From JABDLO01 sp041749255 (GTDB lineage: Bacteria > Bacteroidota > Bacteroidia > Chitinophagales > Saprospiraceae): a stretch of DNA of 64,000 bases. Below are positions 29,101 through 35,909 of this stretch, in pieces. Each line of letters opens with the position of its first letter. Position 1 is the stretch's first letter. The translations under genes and the position numbers were made by a program. The stretch is from the NCBI GenBank assembly GCA_041749255.1, contig JBGTBR010000081.1, positions 62,001 through 126,000 of the forward strand, read 5' to 3'. The notes beneath the pieces are model-generated. The model was given only the letters and a program-made list of their open reading frames with translations, ran no database searches and was not told the origin of the DNA.

Positions 29101-30456
29101 AGTGCTGATGGACGTGTAGTACTTTCCAGATCTGGAGAAATCAGAATTCTGGATCCGGAGACTAGAAAGATTTATGTGACTCATTATGTACCTTATGGCT
29201 CTTCTATATTTGTAAAGGATAAAGCTAAAGTCAGTAAAGGTGAGTTGATATGTGAGTGGGATCCGTTTAATGCCGTTATCATCTCTGAATTTGGAGGTAT
29301 AGCTCAGTTTGAAGATGTTGAAGAGGGTGTTACCTATAGAATTGAACGAGATGATCAGACTGGATATGCAGAAAAAGTGGTCATTGAACCAAAAAATAAG
29401 AAGAAGATTCCAACCATTAAGATTTTATCACCTTCCGGGGAAGAATTGAAAAACTACAACCTGCCAGTAGGATCATATATTGCGATAGAAGATGGTGTTG
29501 ATGTTTCTTCTGGTCAAAAAATTGTGAAAATCCCCAGGAAATTGGGAAAAATCCAGGATATTACAGGTGGTTTACCACGGGTTACAGAATTATTTGAAGC
29601 AAGGAACCCTTCCAACCCTGCTGTTACTGCTGAAATCGACGGTATCGTATCTTTTGGAAAAATCAAAAGAGGTAACAGGGAAATATTCATTGATGATGAA
29701 AAGACCGGGCAAAGAAAGAAATATCTGGTTGGCTTGTCCAAACATATATTGGTGCAGGAAGGGGATTTTGTCAGAGCAGGTATGCAATTATCCGATGGTG
29801 CCATATCGCCATTAGATATACTGAATATCAAAGGCCCGTTTGCCGTACAGTCTTATTTGGTTAACGGTATCCAGGAAGTATATCGTTCTCAGGGAATTAA
29901 TATCAACGATAAGCACATAGAGGTAATCGTTAGGCAAATGATGAAGCAGGTTGAGATCATTGATCCGGGAGACACTACTTTCCTTGAAGGTGAATCGGTC
30001 GACAGATTGGATTTTCAGGAGCAAAATGACTGGATTTTCGATAAAAAACTTGTCACTGAACCCGGTGGTTCCACAAAGATGAAGGCGGGAAAGATAGTTA
30101 CGATCCGGGAACTAAGGGAAGAAAATTCTTACCTTAAGCGAAATGATCTGCCTTTAGTAGAACACAGAGATGCAATGCCTGCAACTTCAGCTACATTACT
30201 TCAAGGTATAACGAAATCATCTTTAGGAGTAAATAGCTGGATTTCAGCTGCTTCCTTCCAGGAAACGACAAAAGTACTTAGTACCGCAGCAATGGGAGCC
30301 AAGGTTGACTCCTTAAACGGACTTAAGGAAAATGTAATCGTAGGTAAAAATATTCCTGCAGGTACTGGATATAAAGATTGGAATAACTTGATTGTGAAAC
30401 CCAGAAACAATAACAGGTTATCAGAAGAAGAGGTCGTATTAGAAGAAGAATTGTAG
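26176..30456 (+). CDS. rpoC: DNA-directed RNA polymerase subunit beta'
   Basis: 1426 residues. The N-terminal zinc site has Cys67, Cys69, Cys82 and Cys85 (CYCG...CDRC). The catalytic NADFDGDQMAVH spans 472-483 with the magnesium-binding Asp474, Asp476 and Asp478. The second zinc site uses EEDCHTLRG and CEAKQGVCTKCYG. The trigger-loop region is AAQSIGEPGTQLTLRTFH. The extended C-terminus is normal for this phylum. Co-transcribed with rpoB. The 479 bp after it hold simple repeats and then a palindromic terminator. Confidence 0.99.
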   Translation: MVFRKKDQKLTKDFESITISLCSPDDILERSHGEVLKPETINYRSYKPERDGLFCERIFGPVKDFECYCGKYKRIRYKGIVCDRCGVEVTEKKVRRERMGHIKLVVPVVHIWFFKSLPNKIGYLLGLSSKKLESIIYYERYVVIKPGLKENDLEKLDLLTEEEYFDILDNLPKDNQVLDDSDPNKFIAKMGAEAVHMLLENLNLDELSYELRHQAANETSQQRKSEALKRLRVVESFRDGQTRMDNRPEWSVIQYLPVIPPELRPLVPLDGGRFASSDLNDLYRRVIIRNNRLKRLLEIKAPEVILRNEKRMLQEAVDSLFDNSRKSNAVKAEGGRALKSLSDILKGKQGRFRQNLLGKRVDYSGRSVIVVGPTLKLHECGLPKGMAAELFKPFVIRKLIERGIVKTVKSAKKLVDRKDPVIWEILENILKGHPVMLNRAPTLHRLSIQSFQPTLVEGKAIQLHPLVCGAFNADFDGDQMAVHVPLSHEAILEAQMLLLSSHNMLNPQDGSPITLPSQDMVLGLYYLTKEHYAVNAKNEKGYGMKFYSEEEAIIAYNDGKVNLHTSVKVKTKIEDENGVVKNDLVDTTIGRVIFNEARPEGVPFVNVLLTKKNLKKVISDIIVKSNFTSTARFLDDIKEKGFYWSFKGGLSFNLGDLINPTIKDKTLDEAQREVDEVWENYNMGLITPNERYNQVIDKWTYADNKITESLMKELAEHKGGFNSVYMMLDSGARGSKQQIKQLCGLRGLMAKPRKSGDSGGAIIENPILANFLEGLSVLEYFISTHGARKGLADTALKTADAGYLTRRLVDVSQDVIIMEEDCHTLRGIETTALKDNENIIETMASRIIGRYALNNVFDPVSDEIIVDAGQYIDEKVARNIDDAGIETIKIRSVLTCEAKQGVCTKCYGKNLATGRITEIGDAVGIIAAQSIGEPGTQLTLRTFHVGGIASVSKTESSIVSKFNGLLEFDNVKSVESADGRVVLSRSGEIRILDPETRKIYVTHYVPYGSSIFVKDKAKVSKGELICEWDPFNAVIISEFGGIAQFEDVEEGVTYRIERDDQTGYAEKVVIEPKNKKKIPTIKILSPSGEELKNYNLPVGSYIAIEDGVDVSSGQKIVKIPRKLGKIQDITGGLPRVTELFEARNPSNPAVTAEIDGIVSFGKIKRGNREIFIDDEKTGQRKKYLVGLSKHILVQEGDFVRAGMQLSDGAISPLDILNIKGPFAVQSYLVNGIQEVYRSQGININDKHIEVIVRQMMKQVEIIDPGDTTFLEGESVDRLDFQEQNDWIFDKKLVTEPGGSTKMKAGKIVTIRELREENSYLKRNDLPLVEHRDAMPATSATLLQGITKSSLGVNSWISAASFQETTKVLSTAAMGAKVDSLNGLKENVIVGKNIPAGTGYKDWNNLIVKPRNNNRLSEEEVVLEEEL

Positions 30457-30740
30457 AAATTTTGCTTCCGGGGCTGGATTAATAACTGTTAGGTTAAGGT
30501 TGAGGTTGAGGTTTTTGCCTTCGGCAGGTTAAAAGTCTGAAAGTCTGAAGGTCCGAAAGTCTGAAGGTTGAAACGGTGAAAAGTTTAAAGTTTAAAGCGA
30601 ATAGCGAATGCTAACTGCTAAAAGCTATTGGCTACGATCTACCAGCTAATTGAGGTTGAGAGTTTTCGCCTTCAACAGATTTAGAGCCTAAGGTAAAATC
30701 ACGAGCCTTTCCGATTAATGATAAAAACTCGGTTATAAAT
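30457..30740. repeat. Short-repeat island after rpoC (GGTTRA array, AGTCTGAA units, duplicated module)
   Basis: Non-coding stretch built from small repeats. GGTTAA-GGTTGA-GGTTGA lies at 30492-30509. Near-identical AAGTCTGA-type units occupy about 30531-30570. Doublets AAGTTTAAAGTTTAAAG and GCGAATAGCGAATG follow. A 28-29-bp module starting TTGAGGTTGAG and containing TTTTNGCCTTC occurs twice (30500-30527 and 30650-30678). Nothing codes here. The same GGTTRA hexamer recurs in the opposite orientation at 35188-35222. Confidence 0.7.
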
Positions 30741-30778
30741 AAAAGGCACTGAAGCTTCAGTGCCTTTTGTAGTTTTTT
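30741..30778 (+). terminator. Terminator of the rpoBC transcript
   Basis: A perfect 28-bp palindrome (30741-30768, half-site AAAAGGCACTGAAG) is followed by GTAGTTTTTT. Being symmetrical it may work in both directions, but the only transcript reaching it is rpoBC. Confidence 0.85.
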
Positions 30779-30935
30779 AACCACTATTTTACACAGTCTT
30801 TTTTATTTGTATTATCTTAACCCGCATTGCGAAAGTCACTATTCTTCATCCTGGCAAAAGATCCTTTCAAATGATCTGGATTTAATCTTTAAACTAAATT
30901 GATAACTTGAGGTTTCAATTTTATACAATATAAAT

Positions 30936-31355
30936 ATGGTAACTGAAAAGAAATTAATAGGTATACTTAAATCTCATAACCTGAGAATCACACCGGTAAG
31001 AAAAGAGGTATTATCACTGTTTATGGAAAATGAAGTTGCCATATCTCATCAGGATATTGAAAAATCTATCCTGGATATTGACAGGATTACTCTTTACCGA
31101 ACGCTAAAAAGTTTTGAAGAAAAAGGGGTTATCCACAAAGCCGTTGATGGTACTGATACCGCTAAATATGCTCTTTGTGAAGCCAAGTGCGATGAGGGTA
31201 GCCATCACGACGATCATGTGCATTTTCATTGTGAGAATTGTGGTAATACATTTTGTGTAGAAGATGTAGAAGTACCTCAAATGCAAAGTCCGGAGGGTTA
31301 TATAATTCGATCTACCCATGTTATATTGAATGGCAAGTGCAAAAAATGTAATTAA
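30936..31355 (+). CDS. Fur-family metal-responsive repressor (Zur/Fur type)
   Basis: 139 residues. The N-terminal winged helix (about 10-80) has LRITPVRKEVLSLF and ITLYRTLKSFEEKGVIHK; the C-terminal dimerisation domain has the histidine-rich SHHDDHVHFHC and two CxxC pairs (CENC and CKKC) that form the structural zinc site. Such proteins repress metal uptake genes when loaded with zinc, iron or another metal. The merC-hupE pair begins just downstream, with a 15-bp palindrome 4 bp after this gene's stop that covers the next promoter, making this protein the likely ligand. Zinc is the best guess for the metal, from the transporters that follow; the exact subfamily is not settled by sequence alone. 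Confidence 0.88.
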   Translation: MVTEKKLIGILKSHNLRITPVRKEVLSLFMENEVAISHQDIEKSILDIDRITLYRTLKSFEEKGVIHKAVDGTDTAKYALCEAKCDEGSHHDDHVHFHCENCGNTFCVEDVEVPQMQSPEGYIIRSTHVILNGKCKKCN

Positions 31356-31359
31356 ATAA

Positions 31360-31374
31360 TGCAACATTGTTGCA
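31360..31374. promoter_or_regulatory. Palindromic operator, probable Fur-family (Zur-like) box
   Basis: TGCAACATTGTTGCA is a perfect dyad, 6-3-6, in the 77-bp gap between the Fur-family gene and merC. Its right half contains the TTG of the -33 element of the merC promoter, so a bound repressor would block polymerase. Assignment to the neighbouring regulator is inferred from position and dyad size. Confidence 0.6.
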
Positions 31375-31400
31375 GATTTGTAGTTATACATTTATATTTG
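31370..31400 (+). promoter_or_regulatory. Promoter of merC-hupE
   Basis: TTG (31370-31372), 20 bp, TATATTTG (31393-31400): both elements match the Bacteroidota promoter consensus exactly. Transcription should start near 31407, which rules out an upstream start codon at 31367 for merC. Confidence 0.7.
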
Positions 31401-31432
31401 CACTCGTTAAATGTAAGAATGTAATGCAGGAA

Positions 31433-31801
31433 ATGAAAAGACTCGATTTTATAGGTATGTCTGCTTCTATTGTATGTGCAGCTCATTGCTCTGTGTTACC
31501 TCTAGCCATAACTTATGGATTATTGGGAGGTTCGGTTGCTTTAGGCCACGGAATTTTTGAGATCGCCTTTATTTTGTTGAGTGTTTACCTTGCCGTTTCC
31601 TCTTTATATTCCTCCTTTAAGAAATATCAACATAATTTGGCTCCTATTGCCCTATTTGCCGGTGGCTTACTATTTGTGACTTTCGGCCTATTATTTCACA
31701 CTGGGTGGGAATTCATCCTCGCAACCCTGGGAGGACTGGCAATTGCTTCAGCCCATTATTGGAATTACAGATTAAATGCTATTTTTGCCAAAAGCCATTA
31801 A
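31433..31801 (+). CDS. MerC-domain inner-membrane protein
   Basis: 122 residues from the ATG at 31433 (an ATG at 31424 adds three residues); any earlier start lies upstream of the predicted transcription start. Four hydrophobic helices are predicted. The first contains the family's cysteine/histidine signature SIVCAAHCSVLPL, a CxxxC arrangement likely to bind a soft or transition metal. MerC proteins were first known from mercury uptake, but chromosomal copies in Bacteroidota, without other mer genes, lie next to Fur-family regulators and may move zinc or another nutrient metal. No merA or merR is present. hupE follows after 12 bp, so the two are co-transcribed. Confidence 0.82.
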   Translation: MKRLDFIGMSASIVCAAHCSVLPLAITYGLLGGSVALGHGIFEIAFILLSVYLAVSSLYSSFKKYQHNLAPIALFAGGLLFVTFGLLFHTGWEFILATLGGLAIASAHYWNYRLNAIFAKSH

Positions 31802-31813
31802 AGCATAGTTACT

Positions 31814-32371
31814 ATGTTCAGAGCGTATTTGGGACTGGGATTTGACCATATTTTAGACCCTAATGCATATGATCATATTCTGTTTGTGGTAACTCTATGT
31901 GCTATTTATGCCGCTTCACACTGGTTGAGGGTCTTGATACTTGTTACAGCATTTACCATTGGGCACTCTGTCACTTTAGCTCTTTCTACTCTTAATATTG
32001 TAAATATTTCTCCGGATCTGATTGAAACGTTGATTCCTATAACCATTATCCTGACGGCATTGTACAACTTTTATAAGGTCGAGGGTGACGAGAGGAGATG
32101 GGGTTGGCATTATTTTTTAGCTGCTTTTTTTGGTTTGATTCACGGATTGGGATTTTCTAATTTTCTAAAAGCGCTCCTGGGGCAAGAAGAAAATATTCTC
32201 ACTCCTTTGCTCGCCTTTAACCTGGGTGTGGAAATAGGTCAAATAGTTATAGTCCTTATCACCATTGGCATAGCCTATGTTTTAATTCACTTTTTGAAAC
32301 TTCCTCACAAATATTGGGTTTGGACCATATCAACTTTATCTATTCTTATCTCTATTAATCTGATGCTTTAA
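31814..32371 (+). CDS. HupE/UreJ-family membrane protein, probable metal permease
   Basis: 185 residues, about six transmembrane helices. Family histidine motifs are conserved: FDHILDPNAYDHILFV near the N-terminus, FTIGHSVTLAL, and GLIHGLGFSNFL. HupE/UreJ proteins are linked to nickel or cobalt import in hydrogenase, urease and cobalamin contexts, but no hydrogenase, urease or cobalamin gene is in the window. Here the partner is MerC, under a Fur-like operator, so zinc or another divalent metal is as plausible. No clear terminator follows; the next gene begins about 200 bp on. Confidence 0.85.
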   Translation: MFRAYLGLGFDHILDPNAYDHILFVVTLCAIYAASHWLRVLILVTAFTIGHSVTLALSTLNIVNISPDLIETLIPITIILTALYNFYKVEGDERRWGWHYFLAAFFGLIHGLGFSNFLKALLGQEENILTPLLAFNLGVEIGQIVIVLITIGIAYVLIHFLKLPHKYWVWTISTLSILISINLML

Positions 32372-32580
32372 GTAAAGAGTCTGAGGCAGTCCTCCCCGAA
32401 AGTTATTCATTTTGATCAATCTAAATTCTCTCTAATCATTTTTCCCTCATATGCCAGTACATAAAATGGGGGTGGTTTACTGAACTATTCAATTTGATAA
32501 AGTATTATTATACATGTACTGAATAAGGTTGAAAGAAGATATTTTTCGTTTCGGATATTGTGACTAATACATTTCATTCA

Positions 32581-33051
32581 ATGAAAATTATTATTTGGCT
32601 CTTGGCAAGTTTGGGTTTGGCGCAGGATCATGATATTCACCTGAGTGTTTGTGATATTGAATATTTAGATTCAAGTAAAAAAGTGGAGTTGACGATGAAA
32701 ATATTTTATGATGATCTTTTGGCAGCGGTAGGACTGAGAATGGGCGAGGAGCTCCCGGAAGATTATAAAAGTGCTGATGAATTAATTGAAAAATTTATAA
32801 ACAATTATTTTGTTATTGAAGTAAATGGAGTTAAAAAAACACTTACTTATATTGATAGTTATTCATACCCACCTGCTGTATGGAGTACATTAGAATTTGA
32901 CCAGACTGAGGAGATTAAAGAAATCAGGATATTAAACACCATATTATTGGATTTATTCAGAGATCAAAAAAACCTGGTAAACGTAAGTTTTGGAAATAAA
33001 AAACACGTTGTAGCTATGGATCACAAGAAAAAAGAAGTTCAGTTAAAGTAG
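32581..33051 (+). CDS. DUF6702-like exported protein
   Basis: The ATG at 32581 is preferred over a GTG at 32560 because it starts a short signal peptide (MKIIIWLLASLGLAQ); 156 residues. The mature protein begins DHDIHLSVCDIEYLDSS and continues VELTMKIFYDDLLAAV, the pattern of small periplasmic DUF6702 proteins that start with a His-containing strand. The function of that family is unknown. It lies 15 bp upstream of an MbnP-like lipoprotein gene and follows merC-hupE, so a role in periplasmic metal handling is suggested by neighbourhood only. Lysine-rich C-terminus (HKKKEVQLK). Confidence 0.65.
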   Translation: MKIIIWLLASLGLAQDHDIHLSVCDIEYLDSSKKVELTMKIFYDDLLAAVGLRMGEELPEDYKSADELIEKFINNYFVIEVNGVKKTLTYIDSYSYPPAVWSTLEFDQTEEIKEIRILNTILLDLFRDQKNLVNVSFGNKKHVVAMDHKKKEVQLK

Positions 33052-33066
33052 TAAAAGTAAAGTGAC

Positions 33067-33810
33067 ATGAAAAAAGCTTTAATTCTAATGGTTATCATAT
33101 CGGCTTACATGGTGGGGTGCACAAAAAATGAAGAGGTTGACATTGAAGTGAGAGTAAAGGCCGAATACAGCGATAATCCCATTGTGTTATTTGAAAAACT
33201 TCAGTACCCAGATGGTAAATCTTTTTATTTTACCCGTATTTCATTCTTTGTTGAAAATCTGCAGTTGTACAATGAAGATAAAACCATCACTTTGATCAAC
33301 CGCGATTATATTGATCTTTCTCCTAACCTGCAGAATACTTTGTCTTCAAATGAAGGCAGCTTATTATTTTCTGGAGTGGTAGAGGAGGGAACGTATAATC
33401 TTAGATTAAGTGTGGGAGTCAACAATTTTGATAATAGCAGGGGCCCTGCCGGAAGATCTCCCAATGATCCTTTAAGTCAGGGTTCTGAATACTGGCCCGC
33501 ATGGAATAGTTATATTTTTACCCGAATAGAAGGATGGCTGGATTCAAATGGAGATGGCATTGAAAATCAGGGTGTTACTCTGCATCTTGGAGGCGATGAA
33601 GTATACAGAACGATTGAATTAACCGATCAGATAGAAGTGGAATCATCCGAACCATTGATTATGATTAATATTGACATGGATGAGGTTTTCCGTACTTCCG
33701 GAAATCAATATGATTTGACGTCCTTTCCCCAACTCCACAGTCTTACTCATCTACCCCAAATGATGTTTCTGGCTGATGGATTTATAAATGGGGTTAGTCT
33801 TCAAAATTAA
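33067..33810 (+). CDS. MbnP-like lipoprotein
   Basis: 247 residues with a lipoprotein signal (YMVGCTKN, Cys about 18). It resembles MbnP-type proteins in its all-beta pattern and in segments such as FYFTRISFFVENLQL, RLSVGVNN, YWPAWNSYIFTRIEGW and MMFLADGF. MbnP proteins are usually paired with a di-haem MbnH enzyme and bind copper; the neighbouring MbnH gene is missing here. Its partners are instead the DUF6702-like gene 15 bp upstream and the Fur/MerC/HupE group. It may act as a surface or periplasmic metal-binding protein. Subfamily assignment is from recalled motif similarity. Confidence 0.7.
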   Translation: MKKALILMVIISAYMVGCTKNEEVDIEVRVKAEYSDNPIVLFEKLQYPDGKSFYFTRISFFVENLQLYNEDKTITLINRDYIDLSPNLQNTLSSNEGSLLFSGVVEEGTYNLRLSVGVNNFDNSRGPAGRSPNDPLSQGSEYWPAWNSYIFTRIEGWLDSNGDGIENQGVTLHLGGDEVYRTIELTDQIEVESSEPLIMINIDMDEVFRTSGNQYDLTSFPQLHSLTHLPQMMFLADGFINGVSLQN

Positions 33811-33928
33811 AATATTATTTTTTAAAATCGAATAGGACACCGTTGCAATATAATTATGGGGTAAGAAAATGGTCAGCGCGTCTATGAACGGTACCGGCAG
33901 GATGAAAGTTAAACTTAAAATACATTAT

Positions 33929-35089
33929 ATGATCCATTACATTCAATTAAAATCTTTGCTTTCTACATTACTTTTTTCATTTGTGTTATTAACCTTTGGG
34001 TTAATTCGCTCTTGTGATAAAACCGAAATAAACGAAAACCCAAGCCAGGAAATCCCTGTTACCCATTATAAGATAGATACTTTGGTTACTGGATTAAGTA
34101 ATCCATGGGGAATTGCTTTTTTACCCGATGGAAGCGTGCTTTTTACAGAAAGAGGTGGAAAGTTGTTTATGATGTCTTCACCATCCTCAATTCCTGAGGA
34201 AATTATAGGTATGCCAGCGGTAGCCTCTTCAGGTCAGGGCGGTTTGCTGGATGTAAAACCCCATCCGGATTTTGAAAACAATCGCTGGATATATATAACT
34301 TATGCTGCCCGTGAAGGAAATGGGTCTGTTACAAGAATGGGAAGGGGCAAATTAGTGGGTTTAAGTCTTACTTCTTATGAGGTAATTTTTAGTTCCATCC
34401 CGGTTGTGTCTTCCTCAATACATTTTGGTAGTCGTATTGTATTTGATGATGAGGGTTATGTCTATTGTGGTATTGGAGACAGGGGTCGATCAAATGAGGC
34501 TCAAAATATTTCTAATCATCTGGGTACTGTAGTCAGAATGAAAGATGATGGTAGCCCGGCTTTGGACAATCCTTTTAGTGATATTGACAATGCAGCTCCA
34601 CATTTATATGCTTTTGGTATAAGGAATCCACAGGGAATGGATATACACCCTGAAACCAGAGAGATATGGATGCATGAACACGGTCCAAGAGGTGGTGATG
34701 AAGTAAATGTTTTGAAACCTGGCCTTAATTATGGATGGCCCGAAGTAAGCCATGGAGTAAATTATAACGGAACACCCGTAGGAAGCGGGGAATCCAGTAG
34801 ACCAGGTTTTACCGATCCGGTTCATCATTGGACACCATCTATAGCTCCATGCGGCATGGCATTTTATAGCGGTAATATATTCCCCAACTGGAAAAATCAT
34901 CTTTTTGTTGGAGCGTTAGCAGGGCAACATATCAGCAGACTGGAATTTAATGGAAATAGTCTTGAGGAAGAAACCAAACATCTCAATGGTTTTGCCCGCT
35001 TCAGAGCCATTACTACCGGCCCTGATGGCTACCTCTATTTTTTAACTGAATCCCCTGGTTTGCTTTGCAGATTAGTTCCTGAAAATTAA
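33929..35089 (+). CDS. PQQ-dependent sugar dehydrogenase-like (GSDH) lipoprotein
   Basis: The reading frame opens at 33869, but the ATG at 33929 begins a signal sequence (MIHYIQLKSLLSTLLF) leading to a lipobox-like IRSC, giving 386 residues. The beta-propeller has the soluble glucose-dehydrogenase pattern: GLSNPWGIAFLPDG, FTERGGKL, GGLLDVKPHPDF, FGIRNPQGMDIHPE, EHGPRGGDEVNVL and GLNYGWPEVSHG. Such proteins oxidise aldose sugars or related alcohols with PQQ, although many Bacteroidota homologues have unknown substrates. No PQQ synthesis genes are here, so cofactor would come from elsewhere. It follows the MbnP-like gene by 118 bp; a half-site GTTGCA of the merC operator occurs in the gap (about 33842). 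Confidence 0.85.
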   Translation: MIHYIQLKSLLSTLLFSFVLLTFGLIRSCDKTEINENPSQEIPVTHYKIDTLVTGLSNPWGIAFLPDGSVLFTERGGKLFMMSSPSSIPEEIIGMPAVASSGQGGLLDVKPHPDFENNRWIYITYAAREGNGSVTRMGRGKLVGLSLTSYEVIFSSIPVVSSSIHFGSRIVFDDEGYVYCGIGDRGRSNEAQNISNHLGTVVRMKDDGSPALDNPFSDIDNAAPHLYAFGIRNPQGMDIHPETREIWMHEHGPRGGDEVNVLKPGLNYGWPEVSHGVNYNGTPVGSGESSRPGFTDPVHHWTPSIAPCGMAFYSGNIFPNWKNHLFVGALAGQHISRLEFNGNSLEEETKHLNGFARFRAITTGPDGYLYFLTESPGLLCRLVPEN

Positions 35090-35187
35090 TGGTAAGTACT
35101 TGTGACGGTTAAATTTCAGGTTTTTATATTTTACATGCCGAGAACGCTACAAAATCGTTACTGGTGTATAAAGATTAAACATCCTTC

Positions 35188-35222
35188 TTAACCTCAACCT
35201 TAACCTCAACCTTATCCTCAAC
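35188..35222. repeat. TTAACCTCAACC tandem repeat (GGTTRA array on the minus strand)
   Basis: Three 12-nt units (35188-35199, 35200-35211, and a degenerate 35212-35222) lie between two convergent genes. Read on the minus strand they form GGTTGA/GGTTAA hexamers like those after rpoC at 30492. The last unit includes the TGA stop of the barrel-like gene. Confidence 0.75.
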
Positions 35223-35907
35223 TTTTCTCCTTTTTATTTAATGAGAATACAATGCTGAAGTGAAGAATAAAAATAGGCAAGCGTGAGGGTTCCGTAATGC
35301 TGAGTAAATTACGACCAAAAATATTATTGTCTTCGGGAGCTAGTAAACCTGGATTGTATTCATTCCAGTACTTTCCCATGCCAAAGCCTGTTCCAGTCTC
35401 CATTTTTAATGGACCACTTTCCTGAATATAACCGTAATACACCCCAGGGCCGTAAAAGTGATTCTTTCGGGTTCCACGCATGTACTCAATATATTGGCCA
35501 CCAGATCGCACCTCACTCCTTTCCATATTTGAAATTGAATATCTAATATTATAAAATAAACCAATTCTGTGACCCGTACCTCTTATTTTGGAAGGAATCA
35601 TATAGTCGATGGATGGCCTTAAGCGTATACCGGAAGTGGGATCACCTTCAGCGAGTTCGTAATAAAATATCCAACCGCTCTCTAAATGAAATCTGAATTT
35701 GTCATATAAGCGTATACCATGCCTGATTTGTATTCCGTGATAAGAATTTAAAAAAGCCGATGGAGTTATTCCAACCTGATAATCCAGTTTATTCCAGAAT
35801 GTTGGTGAATTTCTTGTATGCTGTGAATGTAGTAGTAAAGGTAAAGCAAGGGAAAGGAATCCAACTATTACAAACTTCCTTTTAAATAAAATGAAGTTAT
35901 TCATCAT
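35218..35907 (-). CDS. Hypothetical outer-membrane beta-barrel protein
   Basis: 229 residues with a signal peptide (VIVGFLSLALPLLLHSQ). The mature part is rich in alternating aromatic strands (FRFHLESGWIFYY, IGLFYNIRYSIS, FYGPGVYYGYI) and ends in FILHFSIVFSL, as for a small beta-barrel. No family is recognised. It is the last gene of a tight three-gene transcript, 2 bp after a gene for an LVIVD-repeat lipoprotein. Its TGA stop is provided by the GGTTRA repeat, so the end of the gene may have been altered by the repeat. Confidence 0.6.
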   Translation of the reverse strand: MMNNFILFKRKFVIVGFLSLALPLLLHSQHTRNSPTFWNKLDYQVGITPSAFLNSYHGIQIRHGIRLYDKFRFHLESGWIFYYELAEGDPTSGIRLRPSIDYMIPSKIRGTGHRIGLFYNIRYSISNMERSEVRSGGQYIEYMRGTRKNHFYGPGVYYGYIQESGPLKMETGTGFGMGKYWNEYNPGLLAPEDNNIFGRNLLSITEPSRLPIFILHFSIVFSLNKKEKS

Positions 35908-35909
35908 TC

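Noticed and set aside
30457..30935. Possible CRISPR array in the repeat island
   Set aside because: Units are 6-12 bp, not separated by unique spacers of even length, and no cas gene is near.
31433..31801. Mercury-resistance operon
   Set aside because: MerC alone, without merR, merA, merP or merT, and beside a Fur-family regulator; nutrient metal transport is more likely.
32455..32521. CAGTACAT / ATGTACTG inverted repeat before the DUF6702-like gene
   Set aside because: 8-bp arms separated by about 50 bp are expected by chance in AT-rich DNA and match no promoter element.
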